Shown: one piece after another, positions 51,650 to 56,131 of the stretch
How positions within the stretch are numbered: the stretch's first letter is position 1
Layout: each line of letters starts with the position of its first letter
NCBI GenBank assembly: GCA_937896895.1
Contig: CALBNV010000091.1
Coordinates: 1-56,131, forward strand
Length of the DNA stretch: 56,131 bases
Direction: 5' to 3'
From: an uncultured Bacteroidales bacterium
Lineage (GTDB): Bacteria > Bacteroidota > Bacteroidia > Bacteroidales > F082
Position numbers and translations under genes: made by a program
Notes under the pieces: generated by a model
Told to the model about the DNA's origin: nothing
The model's database searches: none
What the model saw: the letters and a program-made list of their open reading frames with translations, nothing else

Positions 51650-52768
51650 TTAAAATCTGTACCCGATGCTGAATCTGGCCGTCCAATAGCGATATACCGA
51701 CTTGGACTTCCCTCCCATGATTTTGTCCATACCGCGTAAGTTTATGTAACTCATTGTCGTGTTATAGTATGCAGCAACATAGCCTCTTTCCCATGAGTAT
51801 GAGATGCTTGCCTTGCCGTTGCAGCAGAAGTTAAGTGGGAAATATGGCACATTGTAATTGTTGTCTTTTATTTCGATGTCGAAGTCTTCGGCGTTTGTCT
51901 TTCTTGAGTAAAACACGTCAGATAGTGACATCGCTCGTTTGTTCCATATCATTAATGCGGGTTCTATTGAGAAGTGTATTAACCATGAGCGTTCAGGAAC
52001 CCAGTTGTAGGCGTAGCCGATGCCGGCTGACAGATATTTTGTTGTCCACCCTGACAGCACTTCTGTTATCGAATCGCGCTGAACTTCGTGAAACCCCCAG
52101 TCTTCATAGTAATGGTCGAGGACTTCTTGATAAATGTCGTTATCATATCCGAGCCATAGATTATCGGAGTGAAACGACATCACAGCTGTCATGCTGCCGG
52201 CGCTAATTTTCTGGATTTGTGAAAAAGAAAATGCGGCCGGATATGAGAATTTCTTGTTGTTGAACACGTAATATGCGTTGATTGTCAATCCTTTGAGGTT
52301 GTTTTTGTACGACACTTCTGTTTTAAATCTGGTATCGTAGAAGTCTCCTACACTGAATAGGCGGATTTCGCCACCGAAGCAGCTGTTTAATAACCTTAGG
52401 CCGAAGTCACGGTCATTCGTCTTTCCACTGATCTTCCTGAAATTGACCGAAATCACCGCGCCAACTCCTCTGTAAGCGACGCCAATTCCTGTGGTGGTGT
52501 TGAGCTTGCTCCTGATGGGGTCGGACTCTCCGTCAATGACGAGGTTGTAGTGGTGCTGCATCAGGTTCTCGTTGAGGGAAACGGTCCATTTCCCCCACGG
52601 CCTGCCGATGTAAAGCGTGTCGTATCTGACTTGTGGGTAGAAAATGCGGTGGACAATATTTCTGACAAAACCGTTGTTCTCTTTCTCGGTTTTTCCCTGA
52701 GCGCACACATTGGTGCAGATGCACTGCAACGCGGCCAGAACAATGATTAATGTCGAAATTTTTCTCAT
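51650..52768 (-). CDS. DUF4421 outer-membrane barrel protein
   Basis: A 372-aa exported protein from ATG 52768 (MRKISTLIIVLAALQCICTN, signal peptide ending CAQ). RYDTLYIGRPWGKWTVSLNEN and the many alternating strands ending in Tyr/Phe (YRYWTARFSIGYRF at the C-terminus, ending in Phe) are features of DUF4421 beta-barrel proteins of Bacteroidales. They sit in the outer membrane; no function is known. A TTG six codons upstream is in frame but less likely. The gene lies just after two tRNA genes on the same strand. Confidence 0.88.
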   Translation of the reverse strand: MRKISTLIIVLAALQCICTNVCAQGKTEKENNGFVRNIVHRIFYPQVRYDTLYIGRPWGKWTVSLNENLMQHHYNLVIDGESDPIRSKLNTTTGIGVAYRGVGAVISVNFRKISGKTNDRDFGLRLLNSCFGGEIRLFSVGDFYDTRFKTEVSYKNNLKGLTINAYYVFNNKKFSYPAAFSFSQIQKISAGSMTAVMSFHSDNLWLGYDNDIYQEVLDHYYEDWGFHEVQRDSITEVLSGWTTKYLSAGIGYAYNWVPERSWLIHFSIEPALMIWNKRAMSLSDVFYSRKTNAEDFDIEIKDNNYNVPYFPLNFCCNGKASISYSWERGYVAAYYNTTMSYINLRGMDKIMGGKSKSVYRYWTARFSIGYRF

Positions 52769-52831
52769 GGTCGGGAGTATAATCAAAAAAAGGCTTGCAA
52801 ATCATTAAAGTCAACTCTTTGCAAACCTTTG

Positions 52832-52906
52832 TGGGTCGTACTGGACTCGAACCAGTGACCTCTGCCGTGTGAAGGCAGCGCTCTAAACCAACTGGGCTAA
52901 CGACCC
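52832..52906 (-). tRNA. tRNA-Val (anticodon CAC)
   Basis: A 75-nt cloverleaf on the minus strand. Acceptor GGGTCGT / ACGACCC, anticodon stem CTGCC / GGCAG with loop TTCACAC (anticodon CAC, codon GUG), T-loop TTCGAGT. Discriminator A; CCA is not encoded. Confidence 0.93.
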
Positions 52907-52918
52907 GTCGCCACTTGT

Positions 52919-52940
52919 AAAAAAAAACGCCGCTCGGCGT
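52919..52940 (-). terminator. Hairpin with T run between the two tRNA genes
   Basis: Minus strand ACGCC-GAGC-GGCGT followed by eight or more T. It would end or attenuate transcription between the two tRNA-Val genes. Confidence 0.6.
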
Positions 52941-52945
52941 CTGTT

Positions 52946-53020
52946 GTGGGGCGAACAAGGATCGAACTTGTGACCTCATGCCTGTCAAGCATGCGCTCTA
53001 AACCAACTGAGCTACCGTCC
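52946..53020 (-). tRNA. tRNA-Val (anticodon GAC)
   Basis: A 75-nt cloverleaf on the minus strand. Anticodon stem CATGC / GCATG with loop TTGACAG (anticodon GAC, codons GUC/GUU), D-arm GCTC...GAGC, T-arm ACAAG TTCGATC CTTGT. The acceptor GGGACGG / TCGCCCC has an A-C mismatch at the fourth pair. Confidence 0.9.
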
Positions 53021-53067
53021 CGATTGCGAGTGCAAAAGTACAACAAATTTTTATACGTGTGACATTT

Positions 53068-53094
53068 TTTGTAAAAAATTTTTTCCTATCTTTG
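53068..53094 (+). promoter_or_regulatory. DPP IV promoter
   Basis: -7 box TATCTTTG at 53087-53094, exact consensus, 21 nt before the ATG. A TTTG at 53068-53071 is only 15 nt upstream, shorter than usual. Confidence 0.5.
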
Positions 53095-53115
53095 AATTTT
53101 CAAAATCATTAAATC

Positions 53116-55347
53116 ATGAGAAGAATTAAATGCTTGCTAATCATTGCGTTAATGGTAGTCTTCAACATGACAGCCAACGCACAGGAGAAGAAAAATTTCG
53201 AACTTTCCGACATTTATGAGGTGCCGACGTTCCAGACGAAGGGCGTAAAAGGCATGAATCCGATGCGAGATGGCAACTCCTACGGCACCATCGAGAACGG
53301 AGAATTCAATATTTATGAGTATAAAACCGGCAATAAGGTCAGCACTCTGTTCCGCTTTTCCGAACTGATCCCAGAAGGGGAAAACGAAGCGATCCGCCCG
53401 TACAACTATACTTTGAGCGACGACGAGTCGAAGGTGCTGTTCCTCACAAACGTAGATTACATCTACCGCCACTCGTTCACAGCCGATTATTTTGTCTATG
53501 ACTTGGCTTCAAAGACATTGACCCCGCTCTCGGAAAACGGCAGCCAGCGTCTCGCCACGTTCTCTCCCGACGCCACGAAAGTCGCTTTCATGCGCGACAA
53601 CAACCTGTTTATTAAGGACCTCGCTTCGGGAAACGAGACGCAGTTCACCGACGACGGCCTTTACAACCATATTATTAATGGTGCTCCCGACTGGGTCTAT
53701 GAAGAGGAGTTCAGCTTCTCGCTCGGCTATTTCTGGTCGCCCGACAGCAGGAAAATCGCCTTCTACAAATTCGACGAGTCGAAGGTGAAGGAGTTCCAGA
53801 TGGAGGAGTTCATCGGCCTCGAACCTGCCTACCCCGACTGGTACAGCTTCAAATATCCGAAGGCCGGCGACGACAACTCCGTCGTCGAAGTCTATGTCTA
53901 TGACCTCGAAAGTGGCAAAACGACAAAGATGGACACAGGGGAGGAGACCGACATCTATCTCCCGAGAATGAAATGGACGAAGAACGAGAATGTCCTTGCG
54001 ATTCAGAGACTTAACCGCCATCAGAACCATCTCGAAATCCTCGCCGCCGACGCGACGACGGGTGAGACACACGTTTTCTATGATGAGACAAATCCCTATT
54101 ATATCGACATCACCGACGACTGGACTTTCCTCGACGACGGGAAGTCGTTCCTCATGACAAGCGAGAGGTCGGGTTACAACCACATTTATTTGTGCAGGCT
54201 CGACGGCTCCGAAAGCAAGGCCCTCACTTCCGGCGACTGGGACGTCACAAGGATCTACGGCTTCGACGGCAAGGAGATTTATTTCCAGGCGGCGAAGAAC
54301 TCCCCGATCGAGCGTCAGATCTACGCCGTGAACATGAAAGGCTCGATGAGGACTATTATTAATAAGGTAGGGACAAACAACGCCCGTTTCAACAATTCCT
54401 TCAAATATCTTATCAACATTAACTCGACGGCGACGCAGCCTTATCTTTATGAACTTTATACAAATAAAGGAAAACTGATGAGGGTTCTTGAAGACAACCA
54501 CGAACTTTTGGAGAGACTTAACGCATACAATATCAGCGACAAACAATTCATCAAGATCAGCGACCCGGCTTTTATCATGCCCGACAGCTCGACCGTTGAA
54601 ATCGACGGCTGGCAGATCCTCCCTCCCGATTTCGACGCCAGCAAGAAATATCCTGTCTTGATTTACGTCTATGGCGGCCCGGGTCATCAGACCGTCATGA
54701 ACCAGTGGGATCACAGCGACTGGGATTGGATGCAGCTTCTCGCGCAGCGCGGAATCATCTCGGTGTCTATCAACAACAGAGGCAGCGGGGCGCAGGGTCA
54801 GGAGTTCAAGAAGATGACCTACCTCGAACTTGGGAAATACGAGACCGAAGATATGATAACGCTGGCGAAATACATGGCGAAGCAGCCATACGTCAACCCT
54901 GACAAGATTGCCATCTACGGCTGGAGCTACGGCGGCTTCATGGCTGCCAACGGCATCACCAAGGGTGCCGACGTCATCAGCACCGCGGTCTCCGTCGCGC
55001 CGGTGACCAACTGGAGATTCTACGACAACGTATATACCGAGCGTTACATGCGCACGCCGCAGGAGAACCCGACGGGCTACGACGACAACTCGCCAGTGAG
55101 CAACACCGCGCTTATCAAGGGCAACTACCTGCTCTGCCACGGCAGCGGCGACGACAACGTCCATTACCAGAACGCGATGGAGCTGATCAAGTCGATGATC
55201 GCCAACAACGTGCAGTTCGACCTGATGATTTATCCCAACAAGAACCACGGCATCTACGGCGGATACGAAGAGTTCGGCGACGGCGAATGCAGGATGCACC
55301 TGTTCACGAAGATCGACAATTTCCTGTTCAGACATCTGCTTCATTAG
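53116..55347 (+). CDS. Dipeptidyl peptidase IV (S9B)
   Basis: A 743-aa exported serine peptidase that releases X-Pro or X-Ala dipeptides from peptide N-termini. Signal peptide 1-22 (ending ANAQ), an eight-bladed propeller (about 40-480) with the Glu motif DWVYEEEFSFS that grips the substrate N-terminus, and an alpha/beta-hydrolase domain (about 490-743). Catalytic Ser604 (GWSYGG), Asp679 (GSGDDNVH) and His711 (NKNHGIYGG) are all present, plus IYVYGGPGHQ as oxyanion region. Such periplasmic DPP enzymes feed amino-acid fermenters. With the three C10 proteases it suggests protein and peptide use as a nutrient. Confidence 0.96.
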   Translation: MRRIKCLLIIALMVVFNMTANAQEKKNFELSDIYEVPTFQTKGVKGMNPMRDGNSYGTIENGEFNIYEYKTGNKVSTLFRFSELIPEGENEAIRPYNYTLSDDESKVLFLTNVDYIYRHSFTADYFVYDLASKTLTPLSENGSQRLATFSPDATKVAFMRDNNLFIKDLASGNETQFTDDGLYNHIINGAPDWVYEEEFSFSLGYFWSPDSRKIAFYKFDESKVKEFQMEEFIGLEPAYPDWYSFKYPKAGDDNSVVEVYVYDLESGKTTKMDTGEETDIYLPRMKWTKNENVLAIQRLNRHQNHLEILAADATTGETHVFYDETNPYYIDITDDWTFLDDGKSFLMTSERSGYNHIYLCRLDGSESKALTSGDWDVTRIYGFDGKEIYFQAAKNSPIERQIYAVNMKGSMRTIINKVGTNNARFNNSFKYLININSTATQPYLYELYTNKGKLMRVLEDNHELLERLNAYNISDKQFIKISDPAFIMPDSSTVEIDGWQILPPDFDASKKYPVLIYVYGGPGHQTVMNQWDHSDWDWMQLLAQRGIISVSINNRGSGAQGQEFKKMTYLELGKYETEDMITLAKYMAKQPYVNPDKIAIYGWSYGGFMAANGITKGADVISTAVSVAPVTNWRFYDNVYTERYMRTPQENPTGYDDNSPVSNTALIKGNYLLCHGSGDDNVHYQNAMELIKSMIANNVQFDLMIYPNKNHGIYGGYEEFGDGECRMHLFTKIDNFLFRHLLH

Positions 55348-55352
55348 CATAA

Positions 55353-55447
55353 AGTGTTGAGAGTGGAGTGTTGAGAGTGGAGTTTGAAATTAATAACTCC
55401 ACTCTCCACTCTTAAAACTTCACACTTTAATATTAAAACTTCACACT
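55353..55447 (+). repeat. Heptamer-based repeats and hairpin after the DPP IV gene
   Basis: AGTGTTGAGAGTGG is repeated exactly in tandem (55353-55366, 55367-55380). A perfect 12-bp stem follows (55373-55384 with 55395-55406). TTAAAACTTCACACT then occurs twice (55412-55426, 55433-55447). The stem may act as a terminator although T residues are few. The rpsU promoter starts 21 nt later. Confidence 0.75.
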
Positions 55448-55467
55448 AAAAAATAATAAAAAAAGTT

Positions 55468-55497
55468 TTTGGTGTAAAAAAAAATGTTGTATTTTTG
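55468..55497 (+). promoter_or_regulatory. rpsU promoter
   Basis: TTTG (55468-55471), 18 nt, TATTTTTG (55490-55497), then GCAC. The leader is about 55 nt and contains an AGAGG stretch (55553-55557 region) near the start codon. Confidence 0.65.
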
Positions 55498-55557
55498 CAC
55501 CCGCTTAAGATAAGCAAGTTTTTTAGTTTAACAATTAAAAGAAAGAGGTGTATTAAA

Positions 55558-55755
55558 ATGATCATTATTCCTGTAAAAGACGGTGAAAGCATCGACCGCG
55601 CCCTGAAGCGCTACAAGAGAAAGTACGAGAAAACCGGTGTTGTGAAAGAATTACGCAACCGCCAGAAATTCACAAAGCCATCTGTCATCAAACGTGAACA
55701 GATGCAGAAGGCCATCTACGTACAGAAGCTTCGTCAGGCCGAAGAGAACATGTAG
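55558..55755 (+). CDS. rpsU: 30S ribosomal protein S21
   Basis: A 65-aa basic protein starting MIIIPVKDGESIDRALKRYK, with KYEKTGVVKELRNRQKFTKPS and a basic helix to the end, as in S21 of Bacteroidota. In this phylum S21 takes part in hiding the anti-Shine-Dalgarno region of 16S rRNA, which fits the lack of ribosome-binding sites across the window. Here the ATG at 55558 is preceded by AAGAGGTG, one of the few Shine-Dalgarno-like sites I see, which suggests self-regulation of S21 synthesis. The in-frame ATG upstream (55495) would lie in the promoter and is rejected. Confidence 0.96.
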   Translation: MIIIPVKDGESIDRALKRYKRKYEKTGVVKELRNRQKFTKPSVIKREQMQKAIYVQKLRQAEENM

Positions 55756-55791
55756 TCGGTGCGCACTTAGTGCAAGAATATTGTCAGAGAA

Positions 55792-55829
55792 AATTCCGTT
55801 CCGGATGAAACCGGGGCGGGATTTTTTTT
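55792..55829 (+). terminator. Terminator after rpsU
   Basis: Long stem: 55792-55804 with 55811-55823, 13 pairs including three G-U, loop ATGAAA, then a T run. Confidence 0.88.
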
Positions 55830-56034
55830 GATTGGATTTGACAGGTTGCGTGAAGCTCGCATCCGTAGTTGTAAATATTCTGTGATGCTGATGAGCAACC
55901 ACGGATCTTCAAGAGATTCATCGATAATCCCGAACATGCCCGCCTTACAAAAACATTTTTCGGGCGAAATCGATGGATTTTTATATCGGTTTCGCCCGAA
56001 ACATCCAAAAGGCAGTTGCTGAATGTTCGGAGTT

Positions 56035-56131
56035 ATGTCTGCGGAAAAAAGAAATTTAGAACGGAGATTTATACGCAAATTAAGTTTCGTAATTTTTTTG
56101 TCGCTGTTTTGTATTATAAGACAGGACACAG
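56035..56131 (+). CDS. Possible start of a membrane protein, cut by the window end
   Basis: An open frame from ATG 56035 (or in-frame ATG 56023) reads MSAEKRNLERRF then a hydrophobic stretch (LSFVIFLSLFCII) and runs off the end. It could be a type II membrane protein. Too short to assign. The stretch 55830-56022 shows nothing I can support. Confidence 0.3.
   Translation, partial: MSAEKRNLERRFIRKLSFVIFLSLFCIIRQDT

Noticed and set aside
53509..55350. A 613-codon open frame on the minus strand
   Set aside because: It is antisense to the DPP IV gene, whose motifs and catalytic triad are complete; the antisense peptide has no recognisable domain and follows from the high-GC codon pattern.
55767..56129. 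A 120-codon minus-strand frame
   Set aside because: It covers the rpsU terminator and has no recognisable domain.

Overview
The window comes from a strictly anaerobic member of the Bacteroidales, probably gut or rumen associated; I cannot name a genus. The evidence is C-terminal type IX secretion sorting domains on three large proteases, the Bacteroidota promoter form (TTTG, about 19-21 nt, then TAnnTTTG) in front of many genes, very few Shine-Dalgarno sites, a DUF4421 outer-membrane protein, a DPP IV peptidase, a Na+/H+ pumping pyrophosphatase and a 2-oxoacid:ferredoxin oxidoreductase.

Layout. 1-3.6 kb: short direct repeats and a terminator, a stand-alone DUF4143-type ATPase preceded by four tandem 23-bp repeats, a DUF2147 secreted protein, a 47-codon remnant of an EcoRI-type adenine methyltransferase and an unknown protein. 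3.7-10.7 kb: three tandem secreted C10 cysteine peptidases. 10.8-14.0 kb (minus strand): a bifunctional nuclease-family protein, a nucleoside transporter, thyA and folA. 14.2-24.6 kb (plus strand): hppA, two tandem acyl-CoA synthetases, an atypical response regulator, TIGR04076, ABC-F, RhuM and DUF2750 proteins. 24.6-27.1 kb: an HNH remnant and an ECF sigma/anti-sigma/beta-propeller operon. 27.4-31.3 kb: an ATPase behind a long palindrome, two 5'-truncated genes joined head to head, and a family-39 glycosyltransferase. 31.6-46.9 kb: an accessory, defence-like island, almost all on the minus strand. 47.0-56.1 kb: kor operon, aminotransferase, DUF4421 protein, two tRNA-Val genes, DPP IV and rpsU.

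The island is the most interesting part. A WYL-domain regulator heads a tightly packed operon with a DEDDh exonuclease, McrB, McrC and a phospholipase-D-like protein. The WYL promoter carries the inverted repeat TGCCC-N6-GGCACA, placed exactly 9 nt before its -7 box. The same element at the same 9-nt spacing occurs at three more promoters in the island: before a 40-codon ORF plus a shortened PHP-type DNA polymerase III alpha subunit, before a decayed repeat-protein gene, and before a lone 101-aa gene of unknown function. I infer one WYL-controlled regulon that links McrBC restriction, an exonuclease, a PLD protein and a minimal replicative-type polymerase. I do not recognise this combination as a described system. 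A pair of DUF262 (GmrSD-like) genes and a Bro-N protein sit inside the same island.

The window also holds many remnants (methyltransferase, HNH, McrC, DUF4143 ATPase, exonuclease tail, repeat protein), which points to repeated gain and loss of restriction and defence genes at these loci. Each of the three intact stand-alone ATPases has its own distinct repeat or palindrome upstream, suggesting gene-specific autoregulation.
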